In this document: piece by piece, positions 22,899 to 31,098 of the stretch
How the letters are laid out: every line of letters begins with the position of its first letter
Numbering within the stretch: position 1 is the first letter of the stretch
DNA from: Streptomyces sp. F001
Lineage (GTDB): Bacteria > Actinomycetota > Actinomycetes > Streptomycetales > Streptomycetaceae
Direction of reading: 5' to 3'
NCBI RefSeq assembly: GCF_004187715.1
Contig: NZ_QZWF01000011.1
Coordinates: 1-64,000 of the forward strand
Length of the DNA stretch: 64,000 nt
Position numbers and translations under genes: made by a program
The notes under the pieces: generated by a model
The model's input: only the letters and a program-made list of their open reading frames with translations
Told to the model about the DNA's origin: nothing
The model's database searches: none

Positions 22899-23402
22899 CT
22901 AGCCCGACACAGGTGCCTTCCAGCGGTAGCCCTCGGCCGCCTCGTCGTAGGGGAGCAGCGACGGCTCCAGCTCCGCACGCACCAGGCCGGCGTCAGCCAC
23001 GGGAAGCGTCAGCGACGCGCGCCGCATGCGGACGCTCCACGTGGCCGGGTCGGGGAAGACCGACAGCCGCGGGACCAGGTCGCGCAGGACCAGTCCCTCG
23101 CGGAAGCCGGCCAGGCCGGACACCTCCAGGCGGCAGCCCTCGGTAAACGTCCGCTCCCCGAAGACGACCGGCTCGTCCAGGACCCGCACGGGACTGGCAA
23201 CCACAGCCCGGCCGATGACACGTCCCAGGTCGCGCGTAGGGTTCCTGAAGCAGCCTCGCGTGGTGTAGAGGAAGACCTCGTCGCCCTCCTCCAGGGCACG
23301 GGCCGCCGTGGACCGCCCCACCGGGAACGCCATCCGCTGCTCGGTCACCACCCAGCTCAAGGCGGCACGGTCTCCGATGATCAGCAGGTGCGTGGACGGC
23401 AT
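22899..23402 (-). CDS. EVE/PUA-like domain protein
   Basis: 167 residues from ATG 23402 (MPSTHLLIIGDRAALSWVV); an upstream start at 23465 adds a disordered tail and is less likely. The sequence follows the EVE/PUA fold order: start strand THLLIIG, the segment EEGDEVFLYTTRG, RVIGRAVV, then LVPRLSVFPDPATWSVRMRR. EVE domains are thought to bind modified nucleobases in DNA or RNA and are enriched near restriction and defence genes. The next gene upstream is a protein of unknown family. The assignment is from pattern only. Confidence 0.65.
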   Translation of the reverse strand: MPSTHLLIIGDRAALSWVVTEQRMAFPVGRSTAARALEEGDEVFLYTTRGCFRNPTRDLGRVIGRAVVASPVRVLDEPVVFGERTFTEGCRLEVSGLAGFREGLVLRDLVPRLSVFPDPATWSVRMRRASLTLPVADAGLVRAELEPSLLPYDEAAEGYRWKAPVSG

Positions 23403-23634
23403 GCCGATCACGATAGCCGGAGGCGGGTCGCCGGGCGCGTCTGCGGCTGCACGCCGTCGTATCACGCGCGCTCACCTGGTGGTGCTGATCGCAGCCGGGG
23501 CCCCGGGCCGGGCGGAAGCCCGCACCGGCAGCCGTCTCGCAGACCGGTCCGCGCCGGCAGGACCGGCAGCGCCTCCGGCCTCACCCTCTGCACCGACCGG
23601 TGTTGCGCGGCATTCACCGTCGTGTGAACGGTGA

Positions 23635-24840
23635 CTATCGACGGCCGGCGGCAAGCGCACGGAGGCGGTCGCCGATGACGGAGACGCCAGGGCTGGGCTC
23701 GTTCGCGTAGTACCAGGGCTTGCGTCGGCGCAGCAGCGCCTCGCCGTGCTCGTTCCAGGTGAATCCGGGCTTCCGCAGCAGCTTTCGGAACACGGTGTCG
23801 GCTGTCTCCGGGTGAGCGGCAGCCAGCCGGCGGATCGGCAGCGGCCCGATCGACTCTTCGCGCAGGTACGTGCGCAGCAGGTCCTGGTACTGCCTGCGGC
23901 CCGCGAGCGCCGGGTCTGCGAAGAGGTCTCGCAGCTTTCCGTAGTCCGCGTAGAAGTTGAGCCCGTCGACCTGGTCGTAGATGACGCCGATGGTGTCCGA
24001 GTCCGCCAGTTCTCCCGGTAGCTCGAAGAAGGGCAGGTCCAGGCCGGGTAGCCGCCTGCCTCGGGCGCGGTCGGGCTGTCCGGCGACGGCGGCCTCTTGG
24101 CGGTGGCGGTAGTAGGCGTTGAGGAGGTCCTCGGCTTCGGCAGGCGGAAGGGCCAGTTCGTCGCCGCCGCAGAACTCGACGAACGCCGCCCGGTCCTCCC
24201 GCATCGCCTGCCACCCCTGCTCGACCTTCCGGGGGTTGCGGAAGACCAGTTCGGGTCGGCTGGTGGCCAGTTGGAGAGCGGCCTGGGCGATCTCGGTCGC
24301 GCTGGACTGGGGGTAACTCGACATCGCCCCGGACACCAGCCACGCCTCGCCGGCCGAGTGGACGGGTACCAGGCAGGTGTGGAGGAAGCCACCCTTGGAC
24401 ACTCCGCGGAACGCCGCCCGCCCCACGTTCGAGTACGTGCGGTACTCCAGGTCGTCGACCAGGTTCAGCAGAACGACGGCATCCTTTTCCTTGCGCTGGA
24501 TCTCGAAGATGCCCTCGACCGGGTCACGCCAGCCGAGCAGCATCTCCCGGTCGACCGCGGTCAAGTCCTTCCGTCCGCCGACGAACCGGTCCACCACCGT
24601 CGAACCGTCCGGCAGGCGGTACCGCAGGAGGAAGTGGTCGACGATCCGGATCGCCTCGCCCTCGTCCAGCTGCCGCTCGGGCCCTGCGGCCTCCAGCAGG
24701 AGGGGCGTCAACCACCGGTCGAAGCGGGAGCTCTGCCCGAAGGCGACCAGCTGCCCTTTCAACTCGGCACTGCGCTCGATGAGGTCGGTCAGCGAACGTT
24801 CGCCGCCTTCCTGATGCGTGCCTTGTTCGGCGTCAGCCAC
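23635..24840 (-). CDS. Hypothetical protein, unrecognised family
   Basis: 401 residues. GTG 24840 is preferred because AAAGGA lies 6 nt upstream; a start at 24924 would add 28 unlikely residues. I do not recognise the family. Visible features: an acidic N-terminal helix, a soluble mixed alpha/beta body (VVDRFVGGRKDLTAVDREML, VVLLNLVDDLEYRTYSNVG, FLHTCLVPVHSAGEAWLVSG), and a C-terminal helical part (LPIRRLAAAHPETADTVFRKL, WYYANEPSPGVSVIG). No membrane segment or signal peptide. It lies between the EVE-like gene and the toxin-antitoxin module, with no operon link to either. Confidence 0.75.
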   Translation of the reverse strand: MADAEQGTHQEGGERSLTDLIERSAELKGQLVAFGQSSRFDRWLTPLLLEAAGPERQLDEGEAIRIVDHFLLRYRLPDGSTVVDRFVGGRKDLTAVDREMLLGWRDPVEGIFEIQRKEKDAVVLLNLVDDLEYRTYSNVGRAAFRGVSKGGFLHTCLVPVHSAGEAWLVSGAMSSYPQSSATEIAQAALQLATSRPELVFRNPRKVEQGWQAMREDRAAFVEFCGGDELALPPAEAEDLLNAYYRHRQEAAVAGQPDRARGRRLPGLDLPFFELPGELADSDTIGVIYDQVDGLNFYADYGKLRDLFADPALAGRRQYQDLLRTYLREESIGPLPIRRLAAAHPETADTVFRKLLRKPGFTWNEHGEALLRRRKPWYYANEPSPGVSVIGDRLRALAAGRR

Positions 24841-25057
24841 GTTCAGTCCTTTCACACAACGGGTTCCGTGTGGGTGCGACATACCCGGCCTGAACCGGCC
24901 CAGTGACGGTACGCCTCGATCCACTGCGCACCGACGGGTTGCGCACCCGAACGCCGATCAACCTGTGCGCGCCCCGGCAGTAAAGGCGGCCCATGGCGTG
25001 GTGGGCACGGTGATCGTCGGCACCCGTGCCCGTGGCCCCCCGACCTCCATGCGACGG

Positions 25058-25477
25058 TCAGGCGCCCGCCTCGACGGTCTCGATCTCGCAGCGGGCCGCA
25101 CCACTCCTGCGGATCCTTGCGTCACAAGTGAGCAGCGGCACCCCTAGGGCTTCGGCCAGGGCGACGTACTGTGCGTCATAGGCGGACACATTGCTCGAGA
25201 GGCTCTTGACGCGCTCCCACAAAATCAGCGTTTCGTGCCGGTCGATCATCAGGTCGCGGTACGTGGCCAGGGCCTTGCGGAGTTGGGTCTCGTTCAGCTT
25301 CGGTTCGCCACCGCGCCTACCGCGCGCCAGGCCGAGCAGGGCGGACATGATCTCGTAGTCGATCAGGTGGGGCGCGGCGATCCGGTCCTCCTTCGCGATC
25401 CGCTCACGGACCCGACGCCCGGTCGGCCCCGCGTCGGTCAGGAAGAAGACCAGTGCGGAGCAGTCAGCGACGATCAA
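25058..25477 (-). CDS. vapC: PIN-domain toxin, VapC family
   Basis: 139 residues. It has the acidic residues of the PIN RNase site: Asp5 (MIVADCSALV), a Glu in HLIDYEIMSALLG, Asp in SAYDAQYVALAEALG and Asp in PLLTCDARI. VapC toxins cleave tRNA or rRNA when released from their antitoxin. The start overlaps the antitoxin stop by 4 bases, the usual vapBC arrangement. Confidence 0.9.
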   Translation of the reverse strand: MIVADCSALVFFLTDAGPTGRRVRERIAKEDRIAAPHLIDYEIMSALLGLARGRRGGEPKLNETQLRKALATYRDLMIDRHETLILWERVKSLSSNVSAYDAQYVALAEALGVPLLTCDARIRRSGAARCEIETVEAGA

Positions 25478-25704
25478 CGGCCTGACCTCGCGTCGTCGAT
25501 CGCTCCGAGTACGTCCGAGGAGCTCAGGTCCGCAGCTGCCTCGGCTTCGGCACGGGCGGCGGCCTCGGCCAGCGTGGGCCTGGCTGCCTCACCGACCAGC
25601 AGATCCAGCGCGTAGGCCTGGAGAGACTTGCCCATCTGTGCAGCGCGGGCCTTCAGTATGGCGAGCGTGTCGTCCGGGACATCGCGGATCGTCAAAGCGG
25701 TCAT
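25474..25704 (-). CDS. vapB: Ribbon-helix-helix antitoxin, VapB/FitA-like
   Basis: 76 residues. N-terminal ribbon-helix-helix (TALTIRDVPDDTLAILKARAAQMGKSLQAYALDLL) binds DNA; the Ala/Glu-rich C-terminal helix would cap the VapC active site. The ATG at 25704 lies inside an inverted repeat and only 7 bp downstream of a perfect TAAAAT, so the mRNA is probably leaderless and the gene autorepressed by the VapBC complex. Confidence 0.88.
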   Translation of the reverse strand: MTALTIRDVPDDTLAILKARAAQMGKSLQAYALDLLVGEAARPTLAEAAARAEAEAAADLSSSDVLGAIDDARSGR

Positions 25705-25741
25705 GCAGGCATTTTAGCTGCATTGCCTGCATAACGCAGCT
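25703..25741 (-). promoter_or_regulatory. vapBC promoter and operator
   Basis: ATGCAGGCA (25703-25711) and TGCCTGCAT (25724-25732) form a perfect 9-bp inverted repeat that includes the vapB start codon. A second pair AGCTGC/GCAGCT spans 25716-25741. A minus-strand -10 TAAAAT occupies 25716-25711. Transcription would begin at or next to the ATG. Operators overlapping promoter and start fit the known autoregulation of this toxin-antitoxin class. Confidence 0.6.
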
Positions 25742-25868
25742 CAGCCGGTGCAGGTCGTGGATGCCCTCCGCAGAGCTTCCGGGTCTGCCTCCCTTGAAGC
25801 CTCATTGTCAGAGGAGGGCCCTATCGTTCTCGGTGGATCTTCTGCGCGGTGTGGGGGGAGTGGTGACC

Positions 25869-27686
25869 ATGGCCGACGACGGCCTGCCGTACCCGGAGTT
25901 CTATCTGCGGCTGCCGAACGGCGGGCCGGTCGCCCAGGGGCGCCCTACCCATGAGGTGGGCGACAACGGGAGCCGCAGTTTCGTCGTAGACGCCGGCCAG
26001 CCCGTGCGGCCTGACGTCGTGCCGTCGTTCGCCGCCCGCGCGGCGGCCGCCCATCGGCAGCGCGAGGAGCTGATTCGGCAGGGGCGGATAGGGCCGTCGG
26101 AGAAGTGGCCCGGTTGGCTGGAGACGACGGAAACGATCACATTCGGTTCCCCGTCGAGGGCCGCAGCGGTGCTGACGGGCCGCAATCCGAACGGCTGGGT
26201 CGACTGGAAGGCCGAGGACGGCCGGCCCCTCGCCGACTTCATGCCCGGTACGTGGCCCGGCCCGAACCGCCCGTGGCTCGTGCGCGGCTCCAACGTGAGC
26301 GGGCTGGACCTCGTCCAGCGGCTGTGGCTGCCCGAGGGGCGGGTCACCCTTGCCGCGTCGCGGCTGCGGCAGGGTGTCGAGCAGGGCATCAGCAAGGACC
26401 AGCTGCGCGCACTGGTCCAGGAGGATTACGAGTCCACGGCCACCTACAGCCAGAAGCAGCAGCTGGTGGAGGAGTTCCACGCGTTTCTGTCACGCATGAA
26501 GCCCGGCGACACGGTCTGCGCCATCTCCGGTGGCCGGCTGTATATCGGCGAGATCACCGGTGAGGCGGAGCAGACGGAGTCCGAGGACCGGCGGTCCAAT
26601 CTGCGGCGTCCCGTGGAGTGGCAGCCCGAAGGCCACCCGTACGACGAACTGCCCGAGGAACTGCAGCAGAGGCTGTCCGTCCAGCACGACGTCGTCGACC
26701 TTTCGTCCGTCCAGGCCCTCGTCGAAGGGCTGGGCCTGAGCGATCAGGAGCTGGCCGAGGAAGCCGAGGCCGTAGAACGCGATCCGAGTATCGAGATCGC
26801 CGCGCTCACCGCCCGTCGCGAGCTCGAACTGCCCGAGCCGACGGAAGAGCTGGCCGCCGAACTCCTCGTGCACGACGTGGGATGGCTGGGCGAGATCCGG
26901 GATCTGTTGTGGGACGACCGGCAGCTGGTGCTGTACGGGCCGCCGGGCACCGGAAAGACGTACCTCGCGTTGAAGCTCGCGGAGTTCCTGGGCGGCGGCC
27001 CCGAGCAGGTCAAGCTCGTGCAGTTCCATCCCTCTTACTCCTACGAGGACTTCTTCGAGGGCTTCCGGCCGCAGGAGGACCCGGAGACCCGGGAGGTCGC
27101 CTTCCGGCTCACCGCCGGGCCGCTGCGCGAACTCGCCGACCTCGCCTCCCGCGAGGGCAACCGGCACATCCCGCACTTCCTGATCATCGACGAGATCAAC
27201 CGCGCCAACCTGGCGAAGGTCTTCGGCGAGCTGTACTTCCTGCTGGAGTACCGGAACAAGTCGGTGCGCCTGACCTACTCCAGTGACGACTTCGCGCTGC
27301 CGCCGAACCTGTTCGTGATCGGCACCATGAACACCGCCGACCGGTCCATCGCGCTCGTCGACGCGGCCATGCGCCGTCGTTTCGCGTTCGTCGAGCTGTC
27401 GCCCCGCACGGAGCCGACGAGCGGGTTGCTGCGCCGCTGGCTGGTGAGGGAGGGCAGGGACACCGAGCCCGCTGATCTGCTCGACGCGCTCAACTCACGT
27501 ATCGACGACCCCGACTTCCACATCGGGCCCTCGTACCTGATGAAGAAGGGGGTCTATCGGGAGGGGGGCCTCGAGCGCACCTGGCGGACCAAGATCCTGC
27601 CGCTCCTGGAGGAGCATCACTACGGCGAGGGCGTGGACGTCGAGAAGCGGTACGGGCTGGCCGCACTGCGGGAGTCGCTCGGGTGA
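25869..27686 (+). CDS. mcrB: McrB-like AAA+ GTPase subunit of a modified-DNA restriction system
   Basis: 605 residues from ATG 25869, 9 nt after GGGGGAG. The N-terminal ~330 residues carry the variable specificity part, including a stretch (MKPGDTVCAISGGRLYIGEI) that resembles an EVE/PUA-like strand pattern. The AAA+ motor follows: Walker A GPPGTGKT, FHPSYSYEDFFEGFRP (McrB-specific), Walker B LIIDEINRANLAKVFGELY, sensor 1 GTMNTADRS and RRRFAF arginines. McrB translocates DNA with the McrC nuclease and cuts DNA carrying modified cytosines. The stop overlaps the mcrC GTG by three bases (GTGA). Confidence 0.92.
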   Translation: MADDGLPYPEFYLRLPNGGPVAQGRPTHEVGDNGSRSFVVDAGQPVRPDVVPSFAARAAAAHRQREELIRQGRIGPSEKWPGWLETTETITFGSPSRAAAVLTGRNPNGWVDWKAEDGRPLADFMPGTWPGPNRPWLVRGSNVSGLDLVQRLWLPEGRVTLAASRLRQGVEQGISKDQLRALVQEDYESTATYSQKQQLVEEFHAFLSRMKPGDTVCAISGGRLYIGEITGEAEQTESEDRRSNLRRPVEWQPEGHPYDELPEELQQRLSVQHDVVDLSSVQALVEGLGLSDQELAEEAEAVERDPSIEIAALTARRELELPEPTEELAAELLVHDVGWLGEIRDLLWDDRQLVLYGPPGTGKTYLALKLAEFLGGGPEQVKLVQFHPSYSYEDFFEGFRPQEDPETREVAFRLTAGPLRELADLASREGNRHIPHFLIIDEINRANLAKVFGELYFLLEYRNKSVRLTYSSDDFALPPNLFVIGTMNTADRSIALVDAAMRRRFAFVELSPRTEPTSGLLRRWLVREGRDTEPADLLDALNSRIDDPDFHIGPSYLMKKGVYREGGLERTWRTKILPLLEEHHYGEGVDVEKRYGLAALRESLG

Positions 27687-28894
27687 CGTCAGTCATCGAG
27701 ATCGTCGAGCACGCGCCGGCGGTCGGCGTAGCCCTGCCGGACGCGGTCGGCCGCGCGCTGGCCGCCGCAGGCGTCCTTGAGGCGGCGCCCGATCCATACG
27801 CTCCGGGACGCTGGTCGTTGCGGGCCGGAAGCAAGGTGGGCGCGGTGGCCGTCGGCGTGCCAGGTGCGGACGAGACGTTCACCGTGCGAATCATCCCCAA
27901 GACTCCCATCACCCGGCTCTTCTTCCTCCTCGGCTACAGCCTCGACCCGAAGGGTCCTTGGCGAGACGGCGAAGTCGAAGTGGCCGAGCACCGCGATCTG
28001 CTGCCCGCGCTCGCCCACGCCGTGGAACGGCAGGTGGACCAGGCTCTGCGCCGAGGTCTGTTGCAGGGGTACCGGGCCACGGAGGAGTCCGCCCTCGTTG
28101 TCCGAGGCCGGGTCCGTGAGGCCGAGCAGATCCGCCGTCGCTTCGGTGCCACATTGCCGGTGGAGGTGACGTACGACGAGTTCACCACCGACATCGCGGA
28201 GAACCGTCTTCTGCGGGCGGCTGTCGAGCGTCTGCTGCGGTTGCCCGGCGTACCGCGCGACGTGCGCCGCAGGCTGCTGCACCAGCGGGCACGGCTGGCC
28301 GACGTGGCCGTCGTCGTGCGCGGACAGCCTCTGCCCGACTGGCGGCTCACGCGTCTCAACGCCCGCTATCACACGGCCCTGAGTCTCGCGCGTGTCGTGC
28401 TGGAGAACGCGTCCGCGGAACATGCCTGCGGCGGGCTCCGCATCGACGGGTTCCTCTTCGACATGAACAAGCTCTTCGAGGACTTCGTGACGGTCGCGCT
28501 GCGGGAAACCCTGACCGGCTCAGGGCGGGCCGCGCGTCTTCAGGATGCGCACTACCTCGACGAGGCCGCCGCGGTCCGTATGCGTCCCGACTTCGTCCTG
28601 TACGGAGCGGACGGCGCTCCGGCCGCCGTGGTGGACGCCAAGTACAAGGCGGAGAAGCGCGGCGGCTTCCCCGAGGCCGACCTTTACCAGATGCTGGCCT
28701 ATTGCACGGCGCTCGGGCTGCCGGAGGGCCACCTGGTGTATGCAAAGGGCAACGCCTCTTACGACGCGCACCGCGTGCGGCACGCCGGCATCCTCATCCA
28801 CCAGCACGCACTCGACCTGGACCAGCAGCCCGCCGGGCTGCTCGCGGACATCGCCGCAGTGGCCCGGCATATGGTTCCCGACCTGCGCGTATGA
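27683..28894 (+). CDS. mcrC: McrC-like nuclease subunit
   Basis: 403 residues from GTG 27683, coupled to mcrB by GTGA. N-terminal beta-rich adaptor, a helical middle (EFTTDIAENRLLRAAVERLL, typical of McrC), and a C-terminal PD-(D/E)xK nuclease: MRPDFVLYG...AAVVDAKYKAEKR, with the Asp and the DxK motif intact, followed by DLYQMLAYC. The normal length and full catalytic set point to an active McrBC system. Confidence 0.92.
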   Translation: MTSVIEIVEHAPAVGVALPDAVGRALAAAGVLEAAPDPYAPGRWSLRAGSKVGAVAVGVPGADETFTVRIIPKTPITRLFFLLGYSLDPKGPWRDGEVEVAEHRDLLPALAHAVERQVDQALRRGLLQGYRATEESALVVRGRVREAEQIRRRFGATLPVEVTYDEFTTDIAENRLLRAAVERLLRLPGVPRDVRRRLLHQRARLADVAVVVRGQPLPDWRLTRLNARYHTALSLARVVLENASAEHACGGLRIDGFLFDMNKLFEDFVTVALRETLTGSGRAARLQDAHYLDEAAAVRMRPDFVLYGADGAPAAVVDAKYKAEKRGGFPEADLYQMLAYCTALGLPEGHLVYAKGNASYDAHRVRHAGILIHQHALDLDQQPAGLLADIAAVARHMVPDLRV

Positions 28895-28934
28895 TCGGCG
28901 CGGAGGGGTCCTTTCTGGGGTGGGAGAGCGTCAC

Positions 28935-31070
28935 GTGCCACAGCTCGCGTTCGCCAGCAGTTTCTGGGAGAGCTACGACGTCCTGGACAAGCACGTCAAA
29001 GCAGGCGTGCGCAAGGCCATGGAGAAGTTCCAGCGGCTGACCGTAGCCGATTTGTACGCGGACAAGGGGCTGCACCTGGAGTCCGTCGACAAGGCGCGCG
29101 ATCCGCGGATGCGCACCATCCGCATCAACGCCTTCTGGCGGGGTGTCGTGCTGGCTCCCGACGACGGCAGCGGTGTCTTCCTGCTGGTCAATGTCGTGCC
29201 GCACGATGACGCCTACACCTGGGCGGCCAAGCGGCTGTATACCACCAACTCCGCCACCCGAGGCCTCGAGGTGCGCAACGTCGTCGCCATCGAGCAGCTG
29301 ACGCCGGCTCTGGAGAAGGCGGCCGCGACGGCCGACTCGCTGCTGTTCGCCGAGTACTCGGACACCGTGCTGCGCGAACTGGGCATCGACGACCAGGTGC
29401 TCCGAGCGGTGCGCACCATCGTCGACAAGCCGCAGTTGCAGGCCTTCGAGACGCTCCTGCCCGAGGACCAGTGCGAGGTTCTCCAGTACCTCGCCGAGGG
29501 ATTCAAGCCCGAGGACGTGTACCGGGACGTGGTCGCCGTGCGCCGCCCCCTCGACGCGGGACCCGGACCCGAGGAGAGCCTGGCCGTCGCCATCGCCAAC
29601 ACGGCAAGCCGTATCACGCTGGTCACCGGCCCGGAGGAGCTCGCGGACGTCCTGGAGAAGCCGTTCGCGGCCTGGCGGATCTTCCTGCATCCCTCGCAGC
29701 GCCGGGTCGCCTACCGCGTGTCGTACGGCGGCCCGGTCCAGGTGACCGGTGGGCCGGGCACGGGGAAGACGGTCGCGGCTCTGCATCGCGTCAAGCATCT
29801 CCTCGCGCGCTCGGCCGACGCCCGGGTGCTGCTGACCACGTACACCAATGCCCTTGCTGCCTCACTGCGCGAGAACCTGTCCGTGCTGCTGGACGGTGAC
29901 CCGTCACTGCTGGACCGAGTCGATGTGACGACGGTCAACGCCTACGCGCACGCCGTCGTCGCCCGCCACGACGGCAAGGTTCTCTCCCCCGTCAACGACC
30001 GTGACGAACGGCAGCTGTGGCAGAAGGTGGCGAAGCAGCTCCGGCTGCCCTGGACCGACCAGTTCCTGGCGCAGGAGTACCGGCACGTGATCCTCGCCCA
30101 GGACCTGCGCACCCTGGACTCCTATCGCGCCGCGTCCCGGCGTGGCCGCGGCAGCGCGCTGTCGCCCGCCAGGCGAGAGGAACTCTGGTCGTCCGTCGAG
30201 CTGTTCGAGTCCCTGCTGCTTGAGCGGAAGGCCACCACACATCTCAGAGTCTGCGCGCGTGCCGCCGACCTCCTCGCAGCCTCGTCGCCGACACACGACC
30301 ACATCGTGGTCGACGAGGCACAGGACCTGCACCCCGCTCAGTGGAGGGTGCTGCGTCGCGCGGTGGCGCCCGGCAGCGACGATCTGTTCATCACGGGCGA
30401 CCCGCACCAGCGGATCTATGACTCGAAGGTCTCGCTCGGTTCCCTGGGCATACCGGTGACCGGCCGGACCCACCGGCTGAGGGTCAACTACCGCAGTACA
30501 GAGGAGATCCTGGCCTGGTCGACTCGCATACTCACCCCCGTCTCCGTGGAGGATCTCGGCGGTGAGGGTAATGACACCCTGGCGGGCTACCGCTCGCTTC
30601 TGCACGGGCGCAGACCGCATGTTGACGGACACGGTTCGGAGCAGGCAGAAGTGGCGTCGCTCGTCGAACGCGTCCAGGAGTGGATCGCCCAGGGCGTACG
30701 GCCGGCCGAGATCGGTGTCTGCGCCCGTTTCAATGTGCTTCTGGACAAGGCCCACGACAAGCTGGTCGCTGCCGGCGTCCCGGTGGCCAGGGTCAAGGAT
30801 CATCCGGGGCCGGACGTGGAGGGGGTACGGCTGGCCACCATGCACGCCATGAAGGGATTGGAATTCCGCTGCGTGGTTGTCCTCGGGGTAACGGCGAGTG
30901 CGGTGCCGTTCGCGCGCGAGGTCACGCCGACCACTGTGGACGCGCTTCAGCACGAGTCGGACCTGCTGCGCGAACGCTGTCTGCTGTTCGTGGCGTGCAC
31001 GCGTGCGCGGGAGGCACTGGCGGTGTCCTGGAGCGGGGCGGTCAGTCCATTCGTGCCGCAGGAGAACTGA
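28935..31070 (+). CDS. UvrD/Rep-type helicase with N-terminal RelE-like domain
   Basis: 711 residues from GTG 28935, after GGGAGAG. Residues 1-105 look like a RelE/ParE-fold domain (FWESYDVLDKHVKAGVRKAM, RMRTIRINAFWRGVVLAPD, YTWAAKRLYTTN). Residues 250-700 are a superfamily 1 helicase: Q-motif HPSQRRVAY, Walker A GGPGTGKT, IVVDEAQDLHPAQW, GDPHQRIYD, LRVNYRSTEEIL, TMHAMKGLEFRCVVV, FVACTRARE. RelE-UvrD fusions are known in actinobacteria but their substrate is not. It starts 40 bp after mcrC, probably in the same transcript, and may work on DNA ends left by McrBC. Convergent with the next gene, 28 bp away. Confidence 0.85.
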   Translation: MPQLAFASSFWESYDVLDKHVKAGVRKAMEKFQRLTVADLYADKGLHLESVDKARDPRMRTIRINAFWRGVVLAPDDGSGVFLLVNVVPHDDAYTWAAKRLYTTNSATRGLEVRNVVAIEQLTPALEKAAATADSLLFAEYSDTVLRELGIDDQVLRAVRTIVDKPQLQAFETLLPEDQCEVLQYLAEGFKPEDVYRDVVAVRRPLDAGPGPEESLAVAIANTASRITLVTGPEELADVLEKPFAAWRIFLHPSQRRVAYRVSYGGPVQVTGGPGTGKTVAALHRVKHLLARSADARVLLTTYTNALAASLRENLSVLLDGDPSLLDRVDVTTVNAYAHAVVARHDGKVLSPVNDRDERQLWQKVAKQLRLPWTDQFLAQEYRHVILAQDLRTLDSYRAASRRGRGSALSPARREELWSSVELFESLLLERKATTHLRVCARAADLLAASSPTHDHIVVDEAQDLHPAQWRVLRRAVAPGSDDLFITGDPHQRIYDSKVSLGSLGIPVTGRTHRLRVNYRSTEEILAWSTRILTPVSVEDLGGEGNDTLAGYRSLLHGRRPHVDGHGSEQAEVASLVERVQEWIAQGVRPAEIGVCARFNVLLDKAHDKLVAAGVPVARVKDHPGPDVEGVRLATMHAMKGLEFRCVVVLGVTASAVPFAREVTPTTVDALQHESDLLRERCLLFVACTRAREALAVSWSGAVSPFVPQEN

Positions 31071-31098
31071 TTCGGTGAGCGCAGTGGCGTGGCACCCC

